Positions 49,101-62,600 are shown, counted from the stretch's first letter. The stretch is DNA of 64,000 bases from Escallonia rubra (GCA_033065855.1 JAVXUO010001353.1:150148-214147), one strand, 5' to 3'. Numbers and translations: made by a program. The notes: generated from the sequence alone by a model not told the origin.

Positions 49101-52100
49101 CCTCATCCTAAATATTCTTGGTAACCTCGTCCTTTACCAAAGTAAAAACATATGGGCTCAAAGCTGACCCTCGGTGAAGTCCGGGTGTAACCGGAAACTA
49201 AGTAGTCATTCCATCAATTGTTTCGCACTCGTAGTCGTTCCCTCGTACACTTCTTTAGTCACTTGGTTCTTCTCTAGAGCTAACCATATGACTTTCCTAG
49301 GTACCTTATCCAATGCTATAGAACGTTAAGTACATTCTAATAATTAAATGGCCAGGTCCTGGAAAGGTTGACCTACACAGGACTACCTGCCGCCCCCAAC
49401 CCTCAGAACCTCCCAACCTCATTACATTGTGACAAGAAATGGTTGAGAAGCGGAAGCCAAAGTAAAGAATTTTTCATATACCATAGACTTCAGAGTGATT
49501 TACCTCAAAGCAAATTTGGGCAGTGAGTGATTTACTTCACAGCTAATTTGGCAATGATTCTTTATGAATTGACGGTTACAATTTTTGAAAAGATATAGAC
49601 AGATGTCCTACAGTTTTTCTATTCTTGAGGTTATATCTGCATTATAAGTCTTTTCGCCTGAGGACTTTTACAATTGACCGAACTTCGCTTATGTAGACTT
49701 TCGAACAGAAACGGGATTTGTATAACTAGGTGATTTGGTTCGAACTTCGTGTACATGGGATTCACCTCGTTTTTGCCTCAAGCCTTATTCGAACATGTGG
49801 GATAATGCTTGGGAAGGCATATCACACAAGATTAGGAAGTTTTAGATAAGGATAAGTTCGATTCATGTTTTACATTATCTTGTATTACTTTGTAGTTATC
49901 ATTTCTTCCTATATAAGTGCATAGTGGTAAGTTGTATACGAAACTGAAATCCTATTTTATGTTTCTTTTTAGTAATAGAGTCAAAGATCCTTCTATGGTA
50001 ATTTCGTCCACCAACTTTCCACTAGGCCGGCGGGCGACACTCTAGCTGCCTGCCAGCTTCCCTGTTAGTGTTTTTCTTGTTCAAAATATTGTTCATCAAA
50101 ATAACAATTATTTCGTGTTACAAACTCCCACAAGTCTCGATTGCCATGATATATTGTTCTCTGAAATCTGGCAACTCAACTAAAACTTCATGAAGCTGTT
50201 GCCTTCAGTGTGTCATTTCACTGTCAAAGATTTATTTATTGTTTTTTTCTCTTTTCTTTGGTTTGGAATTCCATGACTAACAGTTAGTAGAATGGATATC
50301 ATCCCATGGAGAGCACAATGTTAATTGTTCAGTGTTCTTGAATGACCTTTTTAGCTCACTAGCCCATTAAAGGCTCAAGTCTTCTTCGGTAATACTAATG
50401 GCTCACAAAGACAACAACTTCATCACTGTTTCGCGTCAAACGTGAAACTCATGAAGCTCTGAAACAAACCTCCATAAGTTTTGAGGGGGAGCATCAGAAC
50501 ATGTTGGATAGTGCTTGAGAGGACATCTCAAAGGATAAGTTAGGTTTATATTTTATAATGTCTTGTATTACTTCTCTTTATCTGTTATCATTTCCTCCTA
50601 TTTCCTCCTATATGAGTCCTTGGTGGTAAGTTGCATTCAGTGAATCAAATCCTATCTTATGTTTCTACTGGCCTTACTTAGCACAGAAAGCATACCACAC
50701 TCGTACCCACCACCGTGAAATCCTGGTTCTGTTAGTGCTCAACCAACCGTCCTGTAGCAGTATCCCTGCTGCATAGTAGCAATTCTTCGTTCGCACAGAA
50801 CTTCTAAAGCACTTTCCACTTTATCCCACTGCTTTTATTATCTGAGCAACATCTTCATCAATCTCTCTTTCCCTGTGCATTTTTATTTTTACCAAAACAT
50901 ATGCTAGTCTTGTACCTCCTGCTCATTCATATTTACAACACCCCAGCCCCTTTCCATTTTATCACTGAAGTTACACTCTATTGCATTCCTAAACTCTAAA
51001 AGTCCTCTCTCACCCGCAATGTATCATATACTGACATTAGTCCAAAATTCTCCTTGTTAATAGAAGAATATAATAGATACAAACAAAACATGTTTTTTCT
51101 TCATTCGAACTTCAGAATGCTGGCTATAACTAAAGGATTTACATAGTGCTTTGACTATAAATTTTTCTGACAACGGAGTAGTCACTAATTCTGCTACCAG
51201 GATTTTGTACTAATCAGAAGGTACAAAACTTTTATAGTAGTGCTGCTGCCCCTGCCGCTACTGCTAGCAGATTATAAGTGTTACTAATGACTGATGATAG
51301 AGAAACAAAGTATAATTATACTATAAAATAGTAGTCAGATCCTTTTACCGTTTGTTTTTCAGTACCAGAAGACACAAGGTCCAACAGCTACTGCTATTTA
51401 TGGCTTAATAATAGCAAACTCAAAGCTGAATAACTTACACTTTCAGAAAATTGTGGACTGGGAATCCCTGCTGCCAACGATTTGAATAATGGTGTTACTT
51501 GAAATGGAGAACTGAACTCAGTACTTGACGAGGCACAAACAGCTGCATTACTTGGTTCTCGTTCATCACACAATGGTAAAATATCTGCATCGATCAAAAA
51601 GTAACTCCGTCATGTTAGCAGTACATAATGAAAGCTTAATGAGTTAATTAAAAAACTGTTTGATGTCCTACTTTCATTTGTGGGTGCACCAGACATAATT
51701 CCTTTTTCAGTTTCAGTATCCTGATGTAGAGGACATAGATCAGCTTGATGTTGTTCTGTCCTATCACCAAGTGTATTGGACAGGAGAGTCGATCCGGTAC
51801 TGTACTCCGAGCTATCTGGGGACTCATATAAATCAGGTTGCCTGCACCGAGAACCAATCAGGTATTCAGTCATGAAATTTGCACTTAATTCTTGATCCAC
51901 GTCAGACCTATATTTAGTACCTCCAAGATGGTTGACTGCCTTCGTTGCAACTCCTCAAGTCCTCTACCAAATCTTTGAAGCTCTCAAGTTGAAAATCAGC
52001 ATCAGAAACCTTGAAGATTTCAGTTTCTTTGGTTTGATTGAGAAAATCTTGGAGAACCTGTACAATAAATGAGGTAATATTAGAAACTATGGAAGCTGGA

Positions 52101-54268
52101 AAAGATCAGCTATCATGTAGTTCCTCAGGGACAGGGCCTCTAAACATGGCACACCATTACAATGGCAGACACAGCTCGACCATTCTTGCTTAAAGTTGAT
52201 GCAAGTTGGTGAACCCTCTGCTTTCAACCCCAAATATTTTCTTATTTGGCAATTTACAACAGAATATCACGATGCCAACCTTACAAGAAGACTATATACT
52301 GCCATTCCATCAGGACGTAGTAAGATTGGTAGAAAAGCAGATTGGCTTCTTGCAATTATCTAGGCAAAATGATAATTAAGAGTGACCACCATTTGAGTCA
52401 TATGCCATATGCTACATAAGATTCTCATATCATTTTCCCTCACCTTCCAAGCATTCTCAAGACTCTGATCCGTTTTCTCTGTATTAACTTTGAGCGCAAG
52501 TGAGCTGAGCAGTTCTGCTTGTTGCATCAGTGCTATAATCTTCGGATCATCCTTCTTGAGATATGTTCCTTGGAGCATGTTGTCACTATCTGCTTTGGTA
52601 TTTAACAAGAAAATTGCTTTAATTTTGCATTCACGTAAACAAGTATGATCAGCAATTATCAGAAAGCAAAATCTGAAAACAATACATTGTGCTGGCTAAA
52701 CTTTCCAATGAAATATTGTCCTCAAATATTTTCTCTTATGTTAACATCAGGTCGCAAAATGAGCAATCTAATCAAGTTGTGTTACTGCCGAAAAGATCTG
52801 CAACGTAAATTACCATCCTTGGGAACCTCCTTCGTGTTGCTGGCATTTTGAGTTGGCAACTCGCTCACATTGTGAAAATTTTGGACCAGCACTGCAAATG
52901 GAGGTCTCAGCTGCTGATCTGCTTTTCCACAATCCCTGAGTAACCTTTGTTCATGATTGTGACTTTCTGTAACATCAGAGATGTGGTTCCTCCTAAATCA
53001 CAAAAATGGGTGTCATTGGGCACATACTTATACTTCATTGACCTCTATTTGGAGACAGGAGACATGTACACCACTGTACCTCATCTTCTTAAGAGCCACA
53101 ACGTTTTCTAACGTTTCATCTGTATCAAGCCCATTTTGAAATAAGACCCTTTTATTGTTTAGGTTGACATAAGAAGTGTTGTTCTCTTTCACTAAAGCTT
53201 CATGTTTTGCTCTCTTCTTGCATAAGGTGGAGAACCGATTCTTCACAGCGTTATCCGTTCTGTATTATGAACAGAAAAACAAGGGAATTCCATTACAACC
53301 ACCTTAAATGTCTTACTGAAAAGGAAAAGGACTATAATTGACACCTTTATCTCACCTGCCTGAAACCACTTTTGCTATTTCTGTCCATCTATTCCCAAAT
53401 ATCTTCTGAGCCTGCATTCAGTCTTAAGATATCAGATCAGCACAAACAAAAATGCGCAAATAAAATTGAAACCTAGAGATCTCCTCTGCCGAATTTTCAA
53501 GATCCAAAACAGCATGGATTATCGTATGCCTTACTTGCACATTTTTCCTTTTTTCTTTCGAAGTTGATGACTTGCAACCAAAAAGTAAGGTGACAACATG
53601 ATGCTTGAAAAAAGGTAGTTTGATTGTACTACAAAATCCAAAACAAGTACATAAAAAAGAGCTTAAACTCCAGGAGGCTGCAATTAACATTGTGGGCAGC
53701 ATCAATTTACCTCACATAACAGCATGTCTTCCTCCGGTGACCATCCCCCTTTCTTGAAATCAGAATTCAAATAAGTGTACCATCTGAAACAATATTGTCA
53801 CACCCACATCAGATTGAACCGAGACGAAAAATGTAGGACAGACCAAAACAAAGACAAATCAATACAAAATTTCCTTTCGAATCAACCTTCTTCTGCACTG
53901 TCTAGTCGTCTTATCCTTGAACTTCGACGCGATGATCGCCCAACTGCACAAATACACCACCAGTAAATCCCTCAACTTAATTGCACTAAACACAATTGAC
54001 ATACACTCCATACACCAAATTTTAAACGCGAGCGACTTTACTTGTCAGTTCCATGGATTCGAATCTGCTCGCGCAGTATATCATCCTCCTGCAATCAAAG
54101 CCCTCCACTTTACATCCAAATGACCAGGAAATCAAGACATCAAATCACACTCGAGAACATTAGAGCACAACATACCTCTTGAGACCAGGTGACAATATGT
54201 CGCTCTTTCTGCTTTGGAACCTCAACACTAACACTAATACAATCAACCTTCTTCTTCAGGTGCTGCAT
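46139..54268 (-). CDS. FLP/MYB88: R2R3-MYB transcription factor, FOUR LIPS/MYB88 type (465 aa)
   Basis: Twelve exons on the minus strand: 54176-54268, 54042-54088, 53887-53943, 53711-53783, 53356-53411, 53080-53259, 52814-52992, 52444-52592, 51921-52057, 51672-51841, 51439-51584, 46139-46249. They join in frame to 465 residues. The atypical R2R3 domain (about 23-125: HIVTWSQEEDDILREQI, WAIIASKFKDK, RWYTYLNSDFKKGGWSPEED, GNRWTEIAKVVSGRTDNAVK) is that of FLP/MYB88. C-terminal marks also match: KKDDPKIIALMQQAELLSSL, RQPDLYESPDSSEYS, SPFQVTPLFKSLA and the end PPPCKRALLHSL. These factors stop guard-mother-cell division by repressing cell-cycle genes. An in-frame TAA lies just before the ATG. The last intron is 5.2 kb. 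Confidence 0.95.
48350..49325 (-). mobile_element. RTE-type LINE fragment in FLP/MYB88 last intron
   Basis: Minus-strand conceptual translation gives the 3' part of a plant RTE-clade reverse transcriptase, in several frames: RYLGPIMHNDGEIDKD (about 48955-48905), VAEMRMLRWMCNHMRKDGIR (about 48735-48675), an RPAM-type block between them, and an N-terminal ALDKVPRKVIW block near 49320. Frameshifts and stops interrupt it. It lies in the same orientation as the host gene. Confidence 0.85.
49796..50667 (+). mobile_element. Short Copia-like element in FLP/MYB88 last intron
   Basis: Two similar segments (49796-49970 and 50502-50667) share GAACATGT.GGATA, TCTTGTATTACTT, ATCATTTC.TCCTATAT and GGTGGTAAGTTG, and look like LTRs starting TGTGGGATAATG/TGTTGGATAGTG. 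After the first comes AGTAATAGAGTCAAAGATCC, a decayed Met-tRNA primer site. Before the second is a polypurine tract TTTTGAGGGGGA (50479-50490). The 0.5-kb interior has no gag or pol, so it is non-autonomous or internally deleted. Confidence 0.7.
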
Positions 54269-57221
54269 AATTTACCCTCGCTCTCTGCAACAGTTTTTCT
54301 CACTACTCTATGGATGCGGGTATCGAGTCCTCGCATGCTAAGGAGAGTTCCCCCTTTTAAGGTAGTATGTTATGCTAACCATAAACTTTGAACCTCAAAA
54401 AAGTTACACCAATTCCCTCCCCTTTGGCTCTTTACAAGTACTGTTTGCTAAAAACGGAACAGCGCACACAAAACGTCTTTTTGCCACCACCCACGAAAAG
54501 AAATTTCTTTTTGCCTCGGATTCGAACTATGAGGATCCAAACAAACCCCAAGTATCAGTCAAGGACATCGAAGCACACAGTGGATCTAATAGTTCTGAGA
54601 ATACGACTATTTGGCAGGAGAGGTGACTGTGCTGTAGAGATTGAAGGAACTGGAGAGATGGGAGAGAGAAAGATTTGGGCTTGATTGGTTATTCTGGTCC
54701 CTTTCAAAAAGGGGGTGGCTTTCTTTCTCTCACTAAAAAGCTGGACTTTCTCTCTCTAGGATATGGAGGAGCATAGAATAGTAGTAGAACTAGTAATGAA
54801 CGGATCAATTGCTTTTGGGCGCGGCGCGGGGATAAGGTGGGTGTTTGAAAAATAACGCTGAAATCCACGAGGGTATCATTAATGGAAGATATTTGGTGGA
54901 ATACCACCACCACCACTAGCACCACCGCAAGAGTAGATTACTGTACTTTCCATGGACATTACTACTGTTTACGTGTGTGTGGCTAATGTTGGTAATGTTT
55001 GAATTGAAACGGGCACGCCAGGATCTTCGTGACTCAACCATCACTCTGATTGATTCTCCTCAGTAATTCCTCGCTTTTAATGGCTTCGCAGTTTGCTCTC
55101 TTTAATGGCTGCTTACCCTTTTCTCGCTCTTACGGGAAAAATGTGATTGGATGGACGACGATCTACGCGCTATCGAGAGTGGTTTCCTAATATCGCACTT
55201 ACATATCGTAGATTATCGTTAAGACGTTAAAGCACGTACATGACAGTATGATTGATTCCGAACTGTGCATCTAGTGTTAGTTAAGTATAGAACATGCGGA
55301 TCGTAAGTTCTGCTCTTTTCATCTCAAGTTAAATGTTGTGATAACGCATTCAATGTACAGTACACAAACAATTATTCTTGTCACTACCGTCAGTGTTATT
55401 TTAGGCGACGAAATCATCAGAGGTGTCTAATACACATGAAGATAGGTAGTATGGAGTATATCTTATACGATGGATATTACCGTAAACAAAGATTAATATT
55501 CAAATACACTAAAATGATCGTTTCTCGTTCAAAAAAGAAAATGTGAGGGTACACATGCAATGGCAAAAATGTTGTCGAATAGTTTTTTAAAGGCAAAGGA
55601 GTTAAACGGTTCGAGCATCTTAAGTGACATAAATTTTTAGCAACAAAAACGCGACAATCAAGTACAGTGCCAAAAGTAGCTCTACTGCGGTCGGTTGAAA
55701 GCACCTTAACATCTTTGCAAAAGAATTTAAGATTTGAGCCGATAAGCCAGCACTTTTACCGGTGAAATATGTAACGACACTCACGTAACGTTGACGGAGT
55801 TAATAACTTATTTTTCACCTTCATACGTCATTATTATATTACAGAAGATAAATTTCTGGCATGGATGTAGTGCAGACCTCATGATGTCAAAGGAAGGTGG
55901 GGGGATGTTTGATTACGCTCCAGGCTGATCTAACCTGTGACCATCCTCTGTTCACTTTCCTACTGCGTGATCTATGTGAAAGCCAATGTCAATGTGAATG
56001 TGAAAATTGAGACTCTTCATATATTTGAATATTTTTGCTTCCTTTTTTGTCAGTATAATATAATCTCTTCAAATCCCCAAAATAGTGAATAAATGAACTA
56101 GAATTTCATATTTCAATTCGCGTAATCGCGTGGCCTTCGAATTAACGTTCCAAGTTCATAAAATCATGGTAACGTTTTTCACTACATCGCTTTTATAGCT
56201 ATTTTAGCTTTCAAACATTTTGGTTGCCATAAACCAAAAGCATTGCCATTGGACCGACACTCACCTCTGCACTTAACGATTCTTTGACTCTGCAAGCCAA
56301 ATGCGTAACGTACTAGGGTTCTTTACACCATTTATATAGTGGTAAGGTAATGATACTTCAAAGGTTGTGATTGCGATTAAAGTTGACTTAGATGGTTACG
56401 GAAGAAGATCATTCGAAAATTAAAATTTCGTAATATTTTAAAGTAACAACATTCACCAAATGACCTAAAACTCGTACTTGTAAAAACTCTCATATTATTC
56501 GTCTTGTCGAAAGGAAGTAAATTACATTTGAGCTTAGCTCATGATCCTACGCTTACAGCTCTGGTTCCACTTCTGTTCATGCAATAAATATAACTGAATT
56601 TTGAACACAACTTGAAGACCATTAATTTATGCTCGGTTCCGTAAGAAACTATTCTCACAAACTCAAACTACTCAGGTTAGATCAAGTCTGAAATCTTTCA
56701 GACTCGAATTGTAACGAGACGAAGTTATCAACTTTCGTTATCCAAAGTTTTGCAAGTGTTGATATTTATATCTCGTAAAGCCTAATTAAATATTAAAAAT
56801 GAAACACAAATATATTATTTTCAAACTTATTATAAGTAGTCAATTAACGGCACGGGACAGACCGGTTTGCTAAAAAACAGTAAGAAAGCGACTAATGGGT
56901 GTGGATGATGCGAACCCAAACCTAACTCTGGTCCAAATTTGTTAGGTCTTTAGGAGATTGGTTGATCAATTTGAAACTTTTGTTGTGGGGTTCACCATAG
57001 CCGGCCACTTTATTATACTCAGTTTCAACAACTCAAAATAATCAGGTAATTCAGTTATTACTATTTCTATCATAATCCAATACCCCGTTTTTTTTTAGTT
57101 AAATAGGACAAGTTTTATAAATGATATCCTTCATCACTCATCATGGGTACTTCGTACTTGATCTTGGATCAATTTTAAGGAGGATAGAGCTTCTCATTTT
57201 CATTATTTAGTTTAACACTGT
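54269..57221. other. Intergenic upstream of FLP/MYB88, nothing further recognised
   Basis: The proximal part (54269 to about 54950) is the promoter/5' UTR side of the MYB gene. The rest is AT-rich and shows no gene, RNA gene or clear element. Confidence 0.5.
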
Positions 57222-57545
57222 TGTCAAGTTTCACGTCGACTATATATAAGTGGAATTTCGAATCAGTTCTTATACTTAATGAGTTTTTTCTATTTTTAAC
57301 CATGCATTTAGTTAAGACACAAAAATTAACGTGGTATCTAGAGTTAGACCATATCCATGCTCCGTGATCTTCAAACGCTGCTTCTTTCGGGTCTATGCTC
57401 CACTTTACTCGGCTCCTACTTTGCGATCACTTCATGTTTCAGGTTATACGTGAATGCGGGTGTCGAGTTTCACATTGACTATACATAGTATTTGAAAATC
57501 GATTCTTATACCTAATGAATTCTCATCTTCTTAAGTCCACTTATA
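57222..57545 (+). mobile_element. TRIM-like element 1 of a related pair
   Basis: Two direct repeats begin TGTCAAGTTTCAC (57222) and TGTCGAGTTTCAC (57461), each running about 85-107 bp (GACTATA, TTCTTATACxTAATGA). Between them, GTGGTATCTAGAG (57331-57343) is close to the Met-tRNA primer-binding site TGGTATCAGAG. The interior is about 115 bp. The period of 239 bp and the motifs match the element at 59309. Confidence 0.65.
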
Positions 57546-57566
57546 ACACTTCCATGCATAGAGGTT

Positions 57567-57969
57567 GGAATTGATTTTTGTTGGTGGTCGTGGGTGGGTC
57601 GATTTGGATGTGGAAATGGGCTAGCGGTGGTGGTCGTGGTGGCTGCGGTGGTGACCTGTTAGTAAGGTGAAGGGATGAGGCTGATGGGGGGCAATGATGG
57701 TTGGTGGGGCAGTTGGTGGTTGGTTGAAGATCGGGAATTGGGTTTGTTTTGGACAGTGGTGGCAGGGGCAATTAAAGGGGGTGGGGCAGTGGTGGTTATT
57801 GGCAGTGGACGGGGCTGTTGCTGGGTGATTGTTGGTGGGTCACTATTGGTCACGAGAGGGTATTGTCGGTTGCCGGAGGGTGTTGTCGGTCGCCAAAAGG
57901 TGTTGCTGGGAAAGGCTTGGGGGTTGGTTTGCGCGGGGGAGCGGGGGAAGGGTGGGTGTGTGTGTGTGT

Positions 57970-58008
<39 letters not shown>
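57567..58008 (+). repeat. G-rich stretch followed by (GT) and (GA) microsatellites
   Basis: From 57567 to about 57960 the plus strand is rich in GGTGG, GGGG and GTGGT runs with potential to form G-quadruplexes. It ends in a GT repeat (57957-57970) and then a (GA)n run at 57974-58008. Open frames across it give low-complexity products and are not supported as genes. Confidence 0.8.
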
Positions 58009-58010
<2 letters not shown>

Positions 58011-59308
58011 GGGGATACATTTATTTGTTTATGAGGGGTATCACAGTCTTTTCATTTATTTTATTAACTCGGTTAATCGAAAAATAAAAATATATAATTT
58101 AATGTAATAAAAAAATATAGACGTAACCGTATGTATTTTAGGATAAACCTCAAGAATGCTGTATGTAAATTATCCTATTTTTTACTGCCAAAAGACCAAT
58201 TACATAACGCATATGTGAGCGAGCGCTCAACATGGTGCAAAAGTAGTCTTTATTCTTTAAGAGACGCTTTCAAAGACATAAGTGTGGCATTATGACTTTT
58301 ATATACTACTTTCAATGGCAAGGCAATTAACCTACTAAGGCTACACCACTTTATATCCCATTGGAATCAAAGCCTAGCAGTATAGCATATTACACGGTTC
58401 TCTAGTCTAAATTCCCCTTGGTTGTTGTACTTGGGTGTTAGGCCATGTGGAGAAAGGGCTGCCACTTGGATTCAACAGAGAGGGAAGTGAGCGTATCCAT
58501 CCTTTCTGCATAGCTTGAAAGGGTGGAGCCTGGTAGAATGTGCAAGAAATTGCTGTGGCTGTCTCATTCGTCTCTCTCTTCGGATCAAGATTTCCCGCCA
58601 AAAAGTGTCACAGCCTTGAGTCGACCGACTGCCAAATTACATTGGTATAGTCATCTCATTTGCATTCGCATTTGATTCTTGATTTTAATTTTGAAAATGC
58701 CATTTCACTCTTTTGTACGTTATTTTTTTTTATCATTTTGTCGTTAAAAATGTATTTTTAGTGTTCATCTTTTTAGCGACAGATAAAGAGTGAATCAGTA
58801 TATTAGGGGGATGAAAGAAATACATTTCCTTATTTTTTTGTTCTAAAGAAATCGCATTTAAGAGTAACCCTTCTTCCTCTGGTGGTGGATCTAGAACTCT
58901 GGTGCGGAGGGAGCCGATGCATACTTATACCTTAAGGGAATCCGAGGAAACCTAAGAGTTGAAAATGCAAAGAGCTTGAGAAACGAGGGTTTTCTAATCC
59001 GATCAAAATAAAATTTGCCTAGGCCTTTAAGTTTTAATAGCGGAGTGCACAAGACCTATATATTTTAGTATGTCTTTTAATTTTTGGAAGCCCATTCAAA
59101 TTGAAATTAAGACTCGTTATAAATGCCAATTTGATAGAGGCCAATATCAGATTTATAGAGTACTTTTATCAACACTAATAAGAGTGTTTTCGCAGTTGGA
59201 AGACGTCACTTCCGTGTCTGCCTCCCTTAATCATTTTAGAATTTACCATAAGCAAAATCAAACTACAAATCTTTAATACCAGGATGAGTAACTTTTGCAT
59301 TTAAACTT
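58009..59308. other. Intergenic, nothing recognised
   Basis: AT-rich sequence without a supported gene. A small open frame on the minus strand (58407-58601) has no recognisable motif. Confidence 0.5.
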
Positions 59309-59640
59309 GTTAAAGTTCCACATCGACTATTTATGAGGATTGAGATCGGTTTTTCTACCTGGTTGGCTTGTTGTTTGTATGAGTATGTTTTGGATTATAA
59401 CCAATTTTTAATGTAGTATCAGAGTTTGGTGGTGCTCGTGCCCCAGATCTTCAGGTTGGTACCTAGCCCTCTTTTCTCAAATCGACAGTTCACTTTATTC
59501 GGATCGAGGGTTGAGATCACCTCATATTTCACGTTAAGTGTGAAGAGGGTGTTAGAGTTCCACATTCAACTATATGACATTTGAGATCGTTTCTTATACT
59601 TGATAGATTTATCCTTCTTGCGAGAATGCTTTTGAATTAA
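59309..59640 (+). mobile_element. TRIM-like element 2 of a related pair
   Basis: Direct repeats start TGTTAAAGTTCCACATCGACT (59309) and TGTTAGAGTTCCACATTCAACT (59550), 241 bp apart. TAGTATCAGAGTTTGG (about 59414) follows the first copy and matches the Met-tRNA primer site well. The interior GGTGCTCGTGCCCCAGATCTTCA parallels CCATGCTCCGTGATCTTCA in the 57.2-kb element, so both belong to one family. There is no coding capacity. Confidence 0.7.
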
Positions 59641-62600
59641 ACATCGGGCTTTATAAAAATCAACTAACACATGCCGTAAACATATTTTTGTTGGATATTG
59701 ATGGAATGCATGTGGTTTATATGGTTCCCTAAAATGGAGTCTCAGTGTACATGTAATAGGAAAGTGTAGAATGGTGGAGGCCGGAAAGAATAAAAATGAC
59801 CCCAAAAAAAGGAAAATCTGATGGAACCCCATTGAAAAAGCTTTACTTCATTCCCCACCCCTTCTTCACTTTTGAAAGTTGAAAGAAAAAACAAAAACCC
59901 TACACAGCTTCTGGCCTTGCACTACATGCCATTACTTTCAAACATAAAAGGTTCTCCATCCCTCCCACCATTTGCTCCTCTCATCATACAATTTTCCCAT
60001 TTTTGTTGATTTACATCAAAACATCAATTCTTGTTGATCTCTCTTGTCAATACACTTTTTGTCATTGGCTCCAATGTGTGTTCTTCTATCAATGTTTGGC
60101 TTGCTCTAATGCCACTTTCCACCCCCAAAACTAGTGTTATTAGCATTTTCAAATACGAGAGGAGACTCCAATTTTATACACGTCAAAAGCTTTTGCTAAA
60201 TGACATAAATGGGACTTTGACTACACAATCAATCGTCACCTAAACAATTCTGATCAAGGAATTTGTGTACTTCTTTTCGGGTATCGATAAGAAGATCCAC
60301 TTATGAACAGGCGTTCATAAACAAAATAGAATGAGAAAAAACGACAATGTAATGTGCAAGTAAGAAAATCAGAAAAACAAAACGATAACATTAGCAGCAT
60401 GCAGTCGCTCCCAAAGCTAACAGGGACAGACAACTGAACATCCGCCGATTATAACGAGTGATTCGTATAATAATTTTTTTATGAAATTAAAGTGGCATTA
60501 GAAGGAGGGCAACCCCTAAGCACATTAAGTGCTATTGGATCCACAGGGCATGTCAAAAATCAGAACAAATATTATAAGGTATGATGATTATGAGGAAGAA
60601 AGGGCACAAGTAGTGGAGCTTGGTAGGGAGGTCCAAGTTCCGAAAGAGATTGATGGCATTTGGGGGTGGGGGCTTAATGCCTTTTTCTTTTTGTCAAATA
60701 TACATATAAGCTCCTCATCATATCAAGTTGCGCGGCCACTCATCCAATGAGATAGTGCCAAGTTTTGCGCTCTAGAAGGAAAAATAGTTGAAAACAGTAA
60801 AGGAAAAGAAAATAGTGATAGGGGAAACACGTGGACCATTTATGTGCTAGCATTTCTAAGTTAAAAGAAAATGACAATGATGTAGTTCCAAATATTCAAT
60901 GGTTCTATCATAACACAACTTTAATTGGTGGCTCTATGTCAAGTGTGGAATAAATATATTCCCTTTTTTTATTATTTTTTAAATTCACATCCTTTTGTAA
61001 GTAAATCATATACGAGTGTCGCTGATGCATTTTTTAGCAGCAAACAGGTATTCAACAAAAAAAGAAGAAGTGAATTTGGACTTTTTCTTGATTTGGTCTG
61101 GGTAGTAGCAAATGGCCTTCTAGTTATTTATTTATTTATTTATTTATTTATTTCTCTTTTTCTTATGTTGAGGCATATCTCGGAATCAAAACTTTACGAG
61201 TTTCCTTCACTTGTAGAGTTCGAAGGACTTCTAATTTTTTTGGAAAATATTGGGTGGTCCAGTATTATTAATCTTGAGTCTCGATCAAATAGGTTTATTG
61301 GATATATAGTCTAATAACTTCCTACTTCTCTTAGTCTCTTTTCTTATCGCATCACTACTCTAAATGATCATGACTAACGATCCGAATTTATGCAATATAT
61401 ACTATTCTTTAGCCGATTACTTTTACACGCAACGCTCTGGAATAGCAAGAGGTAGGTGCACATCAAATACTCTTTAACGAGAACACTACAAAAATTCTAG
61501 TCTTTTTAATTACCACTACCAATCGAATGGTTTCTTGTCTTTTGCTATGCTAAACCTTTGTTGGCTTTTTCTTTTGTGATGGGGAATGATTTCCTATTAC
61601 AAGGTTTCTACCTTCTTCTAATTCCCACTCTCTGTGTGATCTGTGAGGTCTCCATTTTGGATGACAACAGCAAAAAGAAGGAAGTAATTACTCATTTTTA
61701 ACTCCACATGTTTGGACGGAATAATTTCAAACTCTATGTACTTCCATCCACTATATATGCTTGATTGGTTGTACCGTTCACCGAATTTGTCCGGACAATA
61801 TTCATCGCTTGAATTGTCTTTTTGAGAATACAATGCATGCAAATTCTGTTTTCTTCGGTCATAACTCATGATTCATTTTAATTTTTCTCGGTGTTTGTAC
61901 CGAAACTTATAGTATCCTGATTAACAAAGAGATTGCAAAAGGTTGATTATCTTTTACTTTCCTTTCAAAAGTCGCACCGTGGGCGATTATTAAGCGCTCC
62001 CCTAACCCCTTTCTTTGTCCCTTAGATTAAGTTGGACTAACAAAAGTTGGACAAGACAATGATGAAGAAGAAGAAAAAGAGTAGAGTGTTTTACCCTACA
62101 AGCTTGACGTAGAAAATATAACATAAAAAGGGCAAAACACAAAAGAGTACAAACCGACTTTCCGTTCTCTTCTTATCATTTTACTGGTCTTTCTTTCTTT
62201 TTCGTTTTTAGTAGTTTACTCTCTCCTATTGGCAGATGGGTTGAACATAGCCTTAGCTTTTCTTTGAGTGTTTTGAAAACTTTGGAAGGGGGCGCAAAAC
62301 GCGTTAAAGGGTTCACATAAAGTTGGAGTAACTTGTCTTACATAGCATCAAAATTATGTTATGTCACTTTTACGGTTTGTCATATGCAGTTATACTGAAA
62401 CTGTACGCAAGACACAATCTAGTTGGACACGAGACTTCTTCTTTTGTACGTCAAATCTAAAATATATTGCTTCTCAAATTGATCATATATGTTAAGGCAT
62501 AATACATACACTGTAAGACACATTGCCTCATAACTTAAGCTTTAGAGCAAGTGGTAACCTAATAACATAATATTAAAGTTTTGGTTTGACAAAATCTTGG

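Noticed and set aside
57541..57971. Pro/Thr-rich and Gly-rich frames
   Set aside because: Low-complexity readings of the G-rich block on both strands.
58500..58600. Possible microRNA foldback
   Set aside because: Short complementary pieces only; no continuous duplex and no match to a known plant microRNA.
60529..60750. 73-aa acidic frame beginning MLLDPQGMSK
   Set aside because: No family similarity, no splice context and no repeat in the window.
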